In this document: positions 10,736 through 19,600 of the stretch, in pieces
Layout: each line of letters starts with the position of its first letter
Numbering within the stretch: the stretch's first letter is position 1
Source: Carya illinoinensis
Lineage: Eukaryota > Streptophyta > Magnoliopsida > Fagales > Juglandaceae
DNA length: 64,000 bases
Assembly (NCBI RefSeq): GCF_018687715.1
Contig: NC_056766.1
Location: 16,246,001 to 16,310,000, forward strand
Reading direction: 5' to 3'
The notes under the pieces: generated by a model
Databases searched by the model: none
What the model saw: the letters and a program-made list of their open reading frames with translations, nothing else
What the model was told of the DNA's origin: nothing
Position numbers and translations under genes: made by a program

Positions 10736-12005
10736 CTAGATCATCTCCTCAGGGAAAGTTGCTTAAAAATCAAACTCGTTGAAAAGGGTGAAAAACTTCA
10801 CAAAGAGAAAATAAAATGATGCTATGTGCAATGGATGGAAAAGGGTACTAGTCATGGACTAGATTCATGTTTTTAGATTTTGATTGTCGGATTGGCATGT
10901 AAAGGACTAATAAATTAAACTCAAAAATTAATAAAACTAGATTAAGACTTAAACTAAATTAGGAAGTAATTGATAAAACATGCACTGAAAATTGAAAAGC
11001 CCCAAATTCAATGTTTTAGGGTTCATCATTATATTCAAATCACAAATTCTCAAATTAAATCACCGTAATTGTAATCACTACTAAAATGAAAGCTTAACGA
11101 AACGATAAAAATAAATAACACGAATTAAATGAATAACAAATAAATTACTCAAACGTCTAAATCAAAATTCTCTAAAATAATTCAGAAACTCAAAACTGAA
11201 ATGAAATAGCAAGTAGGGAATTGAAAAGATCAAGCCAGTTGAATGGAGATGAAGATTCGAAGCGGTGGAGGAGGCTGAGCTACAGTGGCAATTGGACCCC
11301 TCAAGGAGTTCTTCAATCTGCTGCAGTGTGAGTGAATGATCCAGTGGAAATTGTGTAGCTGCGTGAATGATCGATTGAATGAATCCTCCTCTCCGAATCT
11401 GAACGAAAATCAAAGAAAAAAAATGAATTCTAAGTGTTTCTTTACTCAAAACTGAGTTTTTTAGCCCAATAGTCGTCCTAAGATGTAAAAAAAACATATA
11501 TATACTCTGACGGCAGAATAAACCCTGATCTGTAAAAATGCGATATTCGCTCGAGCGGAGTGTTGAGCGAACATCGAGCGTTCGACTCTGCCTAAGTTCA
11601 CTCGAGCGGCCTGTCGAGCGAACATCGAGTGTTCGACTCTGCCTGAATTCGCTCGAGCGGCCAAATGCCTCCGCTCGAGCGATCTCTTTTTCCGCATCTC
11701 GCTCGAGCCCATTGTCAAGCGAAAATCGAGCGTTTGAATCTGCCTGACTTCGCTCGAGCGGTGGCTTTTGGCCGCTCAAGCGAAATGTACCATAATCCAT
11801 ATTAATTGGCAGTTGATAAAATTAGAGTAGAAATTTATGCTTTTAATCAATTAAAATCACAACTTTGATTTATTCATTTTTCCATATAAAACCAATGATA
11901 AAGTAATGAAAGAATTAATATATATTGGTTCCAAAAGCATTAAAAATGTAATAATTCAACTCAATGACTGAGGAGGCATTTTTGAATTTTAAAATTAATG
12001 CCCTC
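10736..12005. mobile_element. Insertion within the Harbinger element, probable LTR-type sequence
   Basis: The transposase similarity stops near 10,735 and its C-terminal tail reappears at 12,129, so roughly 1.2-1.4 kb has been inserted. The insert is AT-rich, contains a five-copy 51-bp minisatellite, and its right end reads TGAGGGCATT on the minus strand, which could be an LTR start. I could not find a matching TSD, so the class (solo LTR) is a guess. A 212-codon minus-strand frame here is produced by the minisatellite and has no domain. Confidence 0.4.
11547..11790. repeat. 51-bp minisatellite with CGCTCGAGCG core
   Basis: Copies start at 11,547, 11,598, 11,649, 11,699 and 11,750, a period of 50-51 bp. 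Each begins TCGCTCGAGCGG or a one-base variant, and most contain GAGCGAACATCGAGCG and TCGACTCTGCCT. The core TCGCTCGAGCG is nearly self-complementary, so each unit can fold on itself. GC content is far above the surroundings. Confidence 0.85.
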
Positions 12006-12128
12006 ATACCTTCCAACTCGATAATGATATCGTATTATTGTATGTTATGAACCTAACTTCATCTGCACCATTACGCTTGATGATTATAAATTTGCAAACT
12101 ATAGCACAATCTCGATGATTTTCCAAAA

Positions 12129-12269
12129 ATGAATGAGGAGCAGAACAACAATGAAGAATCTCATAATCCTGACATGTCAAGCGCATCGGCACATGTAATG
12201 GCCGCAACGAGGGAAGCTATTGCACTACCTATGTGGGTGAATAGTACTGGGCAATCTAGAAACCCCTAA
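12129..12269 (+). pseudogene. Harbinger transposase C-terminal tail (detached)
   Basis: A 46-codon frame ending at TAA contains DMSSASAHVMAATREAIA followed by MW, which matches the C-terminal tail typical of plant Harbinger transposases (MSAASAREM...R..IA..MW). An acidic Asn/Glu-rich stretch precedes it. It is separated from the body of the transposase by the 10,736-12,005 insertion, and the block expected between them (the conserved CCVLHNFI segment) is not visible, so some sequence was lost or has diverged. Confidence 0.6.
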
Positions 12270-13030
12270 TGTTAAACATTGTGTATGCCATGTTTTTTGT
12301 TCATGGCACCAATGTAAAATAGATGTGAAATTGAGCACACTTTATTTACATATATCAATGTTTAATGTAGAGAGACTCAGTTTTTTTTTTTTTTTTTAAA
12401 TGCATCTGTTGTTGCATTGTAATTAAATTTGAAGTACAGAATCAAGTGAGGTTCGCTCAACCTTTACATCGAGAGAAGTTTGAGCATACTCTCTATATGA
12501 GGTTCACTCAAGCGGCACATCGAGCGAAGCTTAAGCAAACTCTTAAGATGAGTTCTGCTTGAGCCATGTTGAGCTCACCTAGGTGTAATTTGTATCTCAA
12601 TCAAACTTATCTCATCATTACAAAAATTCTAATTTCCACAAAAGATATAATAAATAATTCATCTTATTCAAATTGCAAAACAATACTAATATTAAAATCA
12701 TAAATATTGTAACAAAAGCATTATTGAATTGAGCAAACTTTCATTAAAAACATATGATCTAATCTCACTAGCCAACCTCAAAACATAGTGATGATAGACC
12801 CCACTCATGAATTGAAGAAGCAAAAGTAAGAACAACTATAGACACAACAAGCATATGACAAGCACAAATTTCATCAAGAAAATATTCATTACAAATTAAT
12901 CATGAATTGAGTTTGATAAAATAAAATAGGAGCACAAATCATGTGTGCCAAAAAGAATTACATGTTTTTTCTTTATAGGCTACTCCCACCTAGCTTCATC
13001 CTATCCTACCCCACAAATATGACAAAGGGC
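12270..13030. other. AT-rich spacer with a degraded GCTCAAGCG repeat
   Basis: A T-tract lies near 12,381-12,398. At about 12,448-12,580 two to three degraded copies of a GTTC(A/G)CTCAAGCGGCACATCGAG-like unit recall the 51-bp minisatellite at 11.5 kb. I see nothing else. Confidence 0.45.
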
Positions 13031-14335
13031 TCAATGACCACCATCGTCACGAGCTTGATCATCCTTGCCAACCTTACTCGCATTGCCATCATCCTCATCA
13101 ATGGTGGCAACTAATATTTCTTGAAGTTTGTCGAAGTGTCGTGTCATTGTGTGTTAGAGCATATCAATGCAAGTGTGTAGGGTATCAACACGATATACCA
13201 AACTATCATAGCAAGTCTCGATGCGATTTATATGAGCATCCATGCTATCAATGCAAGTATCTAGACAATCCTTGATGCAATGTACATGACCATCTAGACT
13301 ATCGAGGCATGTATCAATGTGCTCAAGACAAGCATCGATGTGATCAAGACTATAGAAGCAAGTATCGAAGTGATCAAGATGAGCATCCATGTAGCTCAAA
13401 TAATCAAGTACCATTTGTATGTTTGGCTCATTCGAATAAGGTGCAGAAGTGGATGGTGTTGAGCTAGATGACTGAGAACTGGATGACCTAGAATAGGATG
13501 ATTGAGAAGTGGGTGCAGGAGGATGCTCAACATTCAAAGGATGAGGGCGAATGTACGCACAACTCAGCTCAACGGTCTTATGACCAATAGAAGCCTTAAG
13601 AGGGATTCTAGGCTCCGTCGGAGGAATATCAATAGACTGAGACAAAGCAATGTGGGTGACAAGACTAACAAAAGGTAATCTAGTCTGTACTTTGTTGGAC
13701 TCATAACCCTCAAGAATGACCCTACAAAGATAACTTCCCAAATTGATGGGAACGTCATTGATCAGTGCATAAAGCAGAGTGGTTTTGTCAAGGGCAATAT
13801 CAATGTGATGGTCAGTTGGGTAAATGTTAGTAAGCACGACCCTAATAAGAAAGAGATAGTCAGGGGCAACTGATGGGTATGCAACGGTGTCCGACCATCC
13901 CAATTAACCTTATATCCATACAAGAAGGCATGGATAGCAGGTTGCTGGGAGTAGAGGTGCTAGTATAGGGATATGGGGGGTCAAACATATGAGGAGTGTT
14001 AAACAAATCAGTTAACATGTCCAGAGTCACTAGGAATTGGATGTTCATAAAATTGACATCAAAGAACCATAGAGTAAGATGGCATGAATGTTGGAGTAAA
14101 ACTCTTGGACCAACTCCACAAATGGAGTAGGGAGACTAGCGGTTAATGATACCCACTGGCAAGACTCAAAAATGCGAGGCAGTATAGTTTCCTAAAGCTC
14201 ACCTAGGGAGATCTCACACTCAACAATGGAAGTGTGGTGAGAAAATTTTTCAGTGTAGAGTTGTTGTGCCCAAGTATTATGGAAGTGTGCTTGGGCAGGA
14301 GCAGAAGGATTTGTTTGACCTCGCACCCGTTGCAT
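13031..14335 (-). pseudogene. Putative plant transposon protein (PF20167-like), broken
   Basis: On the minus strand a start at 14,335 begins MQRVRGQTNPSAPAQAHF. The reading then needs several frame changes and read-through of stops to reach a continuous 249-codon part at 13,903-13,154. That part includes the block LLYALINDVPINLGSYLCRVI, which resembles the putative plant transposon protein domain found in gypsy-associated or captured ORFs. It is followed by a Ser/Pro-rich linker and then a C-terminal array of 7-14-residue repeats of the type DHIDACLEHIDTCLDSLDG, predicted to be helical. Past a stop at 13,154 the frame goes on to about 13,031. The biochemical role of the family is unknown. Broken, so not functional. 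Confidence 0.6.
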
Positions 14336-14648
14336 GGTATTTGTTTGTAGGCATAATAAAGAAAATTAGTCATTGAGCAAAATTAATATGAATGACCCAA
14401 TGTATATGGGGATATTCAAAAAATACTGAAAGTCAATGTTTCTGAGTGAGAAAGTGACTTTGACCCCAAAACAATAGAAAAGATAGGGTATTTTTTTCCC
14501 ATAATTATCTGGGCTATAAACATGTATATATAAAAATATTAGTATGATATTTATATAATCGCTCCCATGATCCGTCAGTTTAAGTCAATCGGGATGTAAT
14601 TTGAAACCATTATAGCCAACTTATTACTGATTAGGCTTTGTTTGACAC

Positions 14649-14650
<2 letters not shown>
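14336..14650. other. Spacer, no feature recognised
   Basis: AT-rich sequence between the transposon-protein pseudogene and the CT microsatellite. I see nothing here. Confidence 0.5.

Positions 14651-14691
<41 letters not shown>
14651..14691. repeat. (CT)n microsatellite
   Basis: About 19 uninterrupted CT dinucleotides. Confidence 0.95.
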
Positions 14692-14693
<2 letters not shown>

Positions 14694-15789
14694 AATTTAA
14701 AACATACATTGATAAAAACAAGAATTAGGAAAAGACATAAAACTAAAAGTTGAACAAGAATCAGGGTGTATATAAAGAGTCAAGCAGACAAGTTATAAAG
14801 ACGTTATATTTAATCGAAGTAAATGGCTCCACTCCACAAAAATGATCCAACAAGGCCAATGCATTTACTCAAATAAAAAAACAACCACATATTGATTTTC
14901 CTAAACCTATGCTTATATTATTTAGTAAAATGATTAGATTTGTTGGAAATATTTGAGAAAAGTGAAAAATTATTGTATCTTGACCATGACTCTGATGCAT
15001 TTTCTTGAACAAAAGACGCACAAAATATTAAAACTCATATAAGGCCAACATATAGAGATATGAAGTTAGGCTATTGTTCACTCTAGTCAAATGGTAAAAG
15101 TCATTCATGAGGCCTGAAATGGCTTTACTTATGGCCATTTGGAACTTGAGATGGTTCAAATGGAAAAATCTCATTGGAACTTAAATAATTCTGCATGCAT
15201 GTCATTCCTCTATTGTAGTTTTCTCCTGGGAAGATTGGGTTTCAAATCCCCTAGGTGTTCCATTACTCTTGTAATTTCTAAATACAACTAAATGGGTTAA
15301 TGATGATTGACCCACAACACCTCCCAAATGGCATAATGAAAATGAAGAGTTTTTTGATCTTTCAATATTTTCTATGGATATATTGACAAACAAACTAAAA
15401 TCATGTATGCATGCATACATGACAATAGATCGAGCAAATTGTGTAGAGATCTTAAAAAGAAAAGTGTTTGGGCTTTAGATTCTCCCTCTTTCCTAGTTTC
15501 AAAGATTTGTTCCAAACTAGTCACTCTATCCTCCCTCTCGGTTGAACACAAATTTATTTAATCCCAAATGAGAGACACCTAAGACCATAAGGGGGCAATC
15601 TAGGCAAGGGAGCGCTGCAGTACAGTATGCAAATTGCTCACCAAAATTCTTGTCAATTGTTTCAGTGCACCCCGCTAGATGCCATTACTCATCCCCTTGA
15701 TAACCTCATTCAGTACAAGAAAGTTGTAGGTAAAGGGATGAATAAAGGAGTACTTGGTTACATGTAGTCTATATTGATCCTGAGAAAGC
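14692..15789. other. Non-coding spacer
   Basis: AT-rich. The sequence GGGAGCGCTGCA(G/A)TACA(G/A)TATG occurs twice, near 15,609 and 15,797, framing about 190 bp and suggesting a small duplication at the edge of the LINE remnant. I see no recognisable gene. Confidence 0.4.
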
Positions 15790-16283
15790 TAATAAGGGAG
15801 CGCTGCAATACAATATGGATTCGATGGTTTGCTCTGTGGGACATGTCATTAGAGAGGGTAATAAAGCTATAGATTGGTTTGCAAAGTATGGTGCGATGGG
15901 TCAACACATGGAGTGGCAAGTCCTTGGGGAAGTGCCGAGGCTACTAAGAGGTTTAATTCAATTTGATGTGCTAGGTCTTCCTTCCCTACGTTTCTACTAA
16001 TTTAGTTTGATTTTGCTGTTTTTAGTTTATTTCTTGGTTGATTATGGTTTTTTGGTTGGTGTTGTATTGCTTTATTTTTGCATGTGCTAACCTTGTTTTG
16101 CATGTTGTTTGTGCTTCTTTTGCTTTGGTGGTAGTGCTTTCTTTTATTTATTTTGTATTGTGGTTTTATGATTTAAATCTTTTGATGCCTGGGTTTGGGT
16201 CTTTATGATTATGTAGCCCCCAGGTATTTGATTGTAACCATAGTTTTCCTCCGCCATAAGTGAGGGCTATCAATAAACTTGAA

Positions 16284-16284
<1 letters not shown>
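15790..16284 (+). mobile_element. LINE 3' end (RNase H C-terminus plus 3' UTR)
   Basis: The frame at 15,815-16,000 contains GHVIREGNKAIDWFAKYGA, the end of the RNase H domain carried by many plant LINEs (H-V-x-R-E-x-N-x-A-D), followed by a typical LINE C-terminus ending LGLPSLRFY. Downstream is a T/G-rich 3' UTR ending in TTTTCCTCCGCCATAAGTGAGGGCTATCAATAAA, closely similar to the 3' end of the LINE at 45.4 kb. The rest of the element is absent. The copy is followed directly by a CT microsatellite. Confidence 0.72.

Positions 16285-16286
<2 letters not shown>

Positions 16287-16318
<32 letters not shown>
16287..16318. repeat. (CT)n microsatellite
   Basis: About 16 CT dinucleotides directly after the LINE 3' end. 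Confidence 0.95.
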
Positions 16319-16319
<1 letters not shown>

Positions 16320-16320
16320 A

Positions 16321-16480
16321 ATGATAGGCTTGAATGGAGCTTTGTCAAACACCCTACAGTTTGCACCCTTTGATTTTCTTGAGAATTGGACTAAGCCCAT
16401 CATGTCTTGCCTATCCTCCTCATCCATATGTATTGAAACTCATGGCAATCATTCTAACAAAAGCATTAGGGCACATTACT
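16321..16480 (+). pseudogene. Possible LINE reverse transcriptase fragment
   Basis: The translation includes NTLQFAPFDFLENWTKPIMS followed by CLSSSSI, resembling the RT segment between the catalytic Asp block and the RQGD block of plant LINEs (pattern: F..W...IM.C..S.S....NG). The similarity is short, and no flanking RT motif follows in any frame. It may be a fragment left by truncation, or chance similarity. Confidence 0.35.
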
Positions 16481-17808
16481 TGAAAAAATCCAATGATTCG
16501 GATATACAAACTCATTCGCCGACATTTTCTAACCAATTGATTTTCAAGGTATATGCACTGATAGAGGGGCAAGTGATAGTTGTAAAGGGGATATCAAAGA
16601 ATCTGACAAGGACCATCTAATTAAGGAGTTGAGAAATTATTTCCAAACAATAGCAAACTCATCCTTAATTTTTGATTTGATCTTTGACACTTCTAAATCA
16701 TAGTAGTTATTTTGAAGGAAGTTGCAGTCATATAAGTCCAAAACTTACATGTGATTGGGTAAACATTTTGGTCAATCCACTTCCCAACCTGAAATGCATG
16801 ACTCATTTGGAAATTTTCTCAAGCACTCGGTGCACCCTCTTTACAAGTTGAGAATAAAAATTCATGTTGGATGCAATACTTTCAAAGTACAACAAGGACT
16901 CAATGTATACGTGCAAGAACCTAAAGGAAATCTTGAAAATGCCTTGTTTCAATTCCTAATGAAAAACCGAAATACCCAACACTTTATTTTCCATCCAAAC
17001 CAAAATCCCTAATGGGAAACAATGTGCAAAATATAAAAGGATTTGAAGATGATAGGCTTACTGTGAGTAGAAGAGGATTTCGTTAGACAAATCACTAGAA
17101 TGACACACATTCGAGGTGAGAAATGGAAGGAAAATGATAGTGGGAAAAAATTTGGGGGAGGAAGACGGGTTTCATGGATTGAGCGGCGCCTTGTTGTACG
17201 AAATAAACAATTTTCACTCGAGTTGGTTTTTTAAATGCCACAAGCGCCAACCTCGAGCAACTGAGCTCGCTTGAGCCAGACACAAATGTCTTGAGCTGAT
17301 TATTGAGTGACGATTCAATTGCCTAGGCGAGTCTCTATTTTTTTTCCTTCCGCAAATTTTGAGATTTTTTTACTACTAATTAAATAGCCTTAGGAATTTT
17401 ATTCATAATTATTTTATTTTGTTTTTATAAATTTGGAGTAAGAAAATTTTATTTTTATAGTGCTCGGAATATTTTGTTTACATTTTTTTGTAATTGTTTT
17501 ACATTCATTGAAGAAATTTATGTTTGATTTATGTTATTTATTACTAAAGGATTTAATAAATTAATTATTCAATCATTACAACAACTTTTCAATAATTAAT
17601 AGGTTTTGTATATTTTTTAATTTTTTATAAACAGTACTAAACTCATTTTAATATTTAAATACATCTAAATTTATTTTAAATGAATTTTATATAATTTACT
17701 CTATCAATTTAATTTATTATTATTTATAAATAGCTCAACTTAGTATCGAAAGACAGTATTAGTTTAGTAAAACTCATCTACTTATTGGGACGATTTTATA
17801 GGCTGTGG
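16481..17808. other. Non-coding spacer upstream of the snoRNA locus
   Basis: Two open frames (16,321-16,620 and 16,755-17,012) have no recognisable domain in this stretch. At about 17,180-17,320 GC-rich patches contain CTCGAG/GCTCGCTTGAGC motifs like those at 11.5 kb. From 17,340 to 17,760 the sequence is extremely AT-rich. Confidence 0.4.
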
Positions 17809-17965
17809 TGGGCTAGGCCCTGCTGGAGACGACACAAGTAAGGGCTAAACAGCAATCCACTCCGTGGGGTTTTCAGTAGTATACTCCTCAGAACTCACCG
17901 TTTAATCAGCGCCCCCGATGTAAAACCCTATTTATAGGCCTTCATAGGAGCCTCGTAGCCATTCA
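17809..17965 (+). promoter_or_regulatory. Promoter of the snoRNA locus: Site II pair, telo-box and TATA box
   Basis: A back-to-back Site II pair TGGGCTAGGCCC spans 17,809-17,820, a telo-box AAACCCTA spans 17,923-17,930, and a TATA-like TATTTATA follows at 17,929-17,936. Site II (TGGGCY) plus telo-box is the known promoter architecture of plant snoRNA and ribosomal-protein genes, driven by TCP-type and telo-box-binding factors. The expected transcription start is near 17,965. The orientation agrees with all five downstream snoRNA candidates. Confidence 0.7.
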
Positions 17966-18236
17966 TACACCTCGCCGTCCCTTGCATTCCTCTTCTCCAA
18001 ACCCTTGTATACCAAAGCCCTAATTTCTCTCGATTTTTATTCTCAAATGTTTGAAAACACTCAGAAATCTCAATCTTTTTTCTTTAGTATCAGTAACTGT
18101 TTTTCCTCGATTCTGATCGATTATCCGAGTTCGAAAACTCCATTTCTCTATATGAAATCAGTGCATCTGTTTTACCCTCTCCTGGAGTGGCAATCTCAAT
18201 GCTCGAGGAGATATAACGGGTGCCGAGAGAGAGAGA

Positions 18237-18300
18237 GGTAGGCTTACCAGCCCATTGCAGACTTCTCAAGTCTTTTGCCTTGGTGTCAAATGGACCTACC
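18237..18300 (+). other. Strong imperfect hairpin in the snoRNA leader
   Basis: Three nested stems can form: GGTAGG with CCTACC at the base, CCATT with AATGG in the middle, and AGACTT with AAGTCT around a three-base loop. It lies between the leader and the first snoRNA. It might be a processing signal or half of an H/ACA-type RNA, but I see no convincing H or ACA box. The role is unknown. Confidence 0.4.
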
Positions 18301-18418
18301 GATACTCTCTTCTCTGATTTCTGTTTTTTTTTTTTGTCTTTCCCTTAATTTCATTTTTATTTTAGTGTAACTGAAGTTTTTCTCTGGTATGTAAATCTAA
18401 TGATATGCCACATGAAAC

Positions 18419-18495
18419 GGCAAGTGATGAATGTGATTAAACCGCTTATTGATATACTGATAAACTGTGTTGAGAAATACTCACACTCTGACGCC
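18419..18495 (+). ncRNA. Box C/D snoRNA candidate A, predicted to target the 25S rRNA 5' region
   Basis: Box C GTGATGA lies at 18,424-18,430, box D' CTGA at 18,457-18,460 and box D CTGA at 18,488-18,491, with a short terminal stem GGC/GCC. Upstream of D', bases 18,442-18,455 (CCGCTTATTGATAT) are perfectly complementary over 14 nt to the conserved ATATCAATAAGCGG near the 5' end of plant 25S rRNA. The fifth base before D' pairs with a U that I count as U44, so the inferred product is 2'-O-methyl-U44. The numbering is from memory of the rRNA. The guide before box D has no target I recognise. Confidence 0.72.
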
Positions 18496-18658
18496 ATTAA
18501 GTAGTCTATTGGGTTTCATATGTATATTAGTCTGCTTGTTAGTTCCTGATTGTTTATTAATAGTCTTGAAGATGTCGTTTAGCATATTCAATTTGTTTTT
18601 TTCTCTCTTTTGGTAATGGTCGATTTTGGAAACCCGATTCCATGAGATTCCAGGCGAT

Positions 18659-18732
18659 GGCAAATGATGCAAAATTCTTATCCTACACACTGAACTAGAT
18701 GTAGACTACAACTCCGCTTATTATCTGATGCC
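18659..18732 (+). ncRNA. Box C/D snoRNA candidate B (first copy of a duplicated pair)
   Basis: Terminal stem GGCA/TGCC, C box ATGATGC (18,664-18,670; last base non-consensus), D' CTGA (18,690-18,693) and D CTGA (18,725-18,728). The guide before D' (CTTATCCTACAC, 18,677-18,688) is complementary to the conserved 25S segment GTGTAGGATAAG. The guide before D (CTCCGCTTATT, 18,712-18,722) is complementary to AATAAGCGGAG at the 25S 5' end, where the fifth base before D pairs with a U that I count as U48. The RNA therefore looks like a double-guide methylation RNA of the nucleolus. A near-identical second copy follows 268-272 bp downstream. Confidence 0.78.
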
Positions 18733-18926
18733 TTCCTTGTTTTCATCGGCATTGTTCTCTGTTCCTTTTCTTTTGAATTCTTCGATTTGAATTCTTCTTC
18801 CTTTTACTTTATATTTTGTTTTGAATATCTTGGTTGTTTTGAATATTTTGAATATTTGATGTAGTATATTCAATCTTTTCGCTTTTCTCTGTTGTTGATG
18901 ATCGATATTGGAAGCCCTCTTCCACA

Positions 18927-19008
18927 GGAAGGCAAATGATGGAAAATTCTTATCCTACACACTGAACTAGATGTAGACTACAACTCCGCTTATTATCTGA
19001 TGCCTTCC
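18927..19008 (+). ncRNA. Box C/D snoRNA candidate C (second copy of the pair)
   Basis: This copy has a perfect 8-bp terminal stem GGAAGGCA/TGCCTTCC, C box ATGATGG, D' CTGA (18,962-18,965) and D CTGA (18,997-19,000). From just after box C through box D it is essentially identical to candidate B, including both 25S guides (18,949-18,960 and 18,984-18,994), while the flanks differ at many positions. Its longer stem makes it the better-formed copy. It probably arose by local tandem duplication that included about 80 bp of upstream flank. Confidence 0.8.
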
Positions 19009-19195
19009 TTGTCTTCATTGGCATTATTCTCGGCTATTTTTCTATTTATGCTTTGATTTGGGGATACTACTTTTTTGCCTGTTTGTTTTAATTAAGGTTG
19101 TTGTTTTTCAATCTTTTGAAAGATATACTCTTTATTCAGTCATTGTGAGGGGAAAAGATTTGCAATTTTCTGAATTTCGAACTACTTCTAATGTA

Positions 19196-19289
19196 CACTC
19201 GATGATGAGAATTAGCAGACGGGCGGTCAGAATCTGATGCCGTGTTGATTGTCTGCAATTTCCACTTTTGGAATATATTATCTGAGGTG
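19196..19289 (+). ncRNA. Box C/D snoRNA candidate D
   Basis: Box C ATGATGA lies at 19,202-19,208, D' CTGA at 19,234-19,237, a C'-like TTGATT at 19,245-19,250 and D CTGA at 19,282-19,285, with a weak terminal stem CAC/GTG. The spacing and box order suit a 90-nt box C/D RNA. The sequence before D' ends GCGGTCAGAAT. About nine pairs can form with the 25S segment ATTCTGACT if one G-U is allowed. The guide before D has no target I recognise. Confidence 0.6.
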
Positions 19290-19466
19290 CCATTTGATAA
19301 GTTCTCAGTTACTGTTGCTTAATAAACATGTTTTATGTAATGTTCTCGGCGTTCTTGGTTTTGTTTGTGACCCATCAGAAGTATTTTATAAATGTTGCAT
19401 TTGTCCTCGCTTTCATTCAAAGATGTTTCAGACTTTTACCAATGATGTTGAGAGAAAATGTGCCAA

Positions 19467-19544
19467 CTGCTATGATGATGTTGCTTAATTATGTCTGGAC
19501 ATATGAAATTTTTCTATGATCTTATATATGCATCTTCTGAGCAG
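19467..19544 (+). ncRNA. Box C/D snoRNA candidate E
   Basis: Terminal stem CTGC/GCAG closes box C ATGATGA (19,472-19,478) and box D CTGA (19,537-19,540). A C'-like ATGATC lies at 19,516-19,521 with a D'-like CTGG at 19,495-19,498. The length of 78 nt is typical. I cannot name a target with confidence: the guide before D could pair with an 18S segment through two G-U pairs, which is weak evidence. Confidence 0.6.
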
Positions 19545-19600
19545 ACTCGCACATGCTTGGTAGCAGAGGTTTGGATAGTGGGTTAAGTTGAGATGAGAGT

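Larger units (their letters stand above)
17965..19600 (+). ncRNA. Polycistronic box C/D snoRNA precursor (inferred extent)
   Basis: Plants commonly transcribe several snoRNAs from one promoter as a non-coding precursor that is cut into individual RNAs. Here five box C/D candidates lie on the plus strand between 18,419 and 19,544, all downstream of one Site II/telo-box promoter, separated by T-rich spacers. No conserved coding frame spans the region. The 3' end is not visible and the limit given is only a guess just past the last snoRNA. An intron-hosted arrangement in an unrecognised host transcript is the alternative. Confidence 0.6.

Noticed and set aside
11162..11800. 212-codon minus-strand protein
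   Set aside because: Its N-terminal half is a translation of the GC-rich 51-bp minisatellite and the remainder has no domain or codon bias.
10736..12005. Solo LTR with proven ends
   Set aside because: No 5-bp TSD could be matched to any TG/CA pair, so the class is left open.
18237..18300. tRNA or complete H/ACA snoRNA
   Set aside because: No tRNA arms or anticodon fit, and no second hairpin, H box or ACA is present at the right spacing.
19211..19237. A second possible target of snoRNA candidate D: GACGGGCGGT is complementary to ACCGCCCGTC near the 3' end of 18S rRNA
   Set aside because: The match lies six bases away from the D' box, so the fifth-base rule would not place any modified nucleotide in the duplex.
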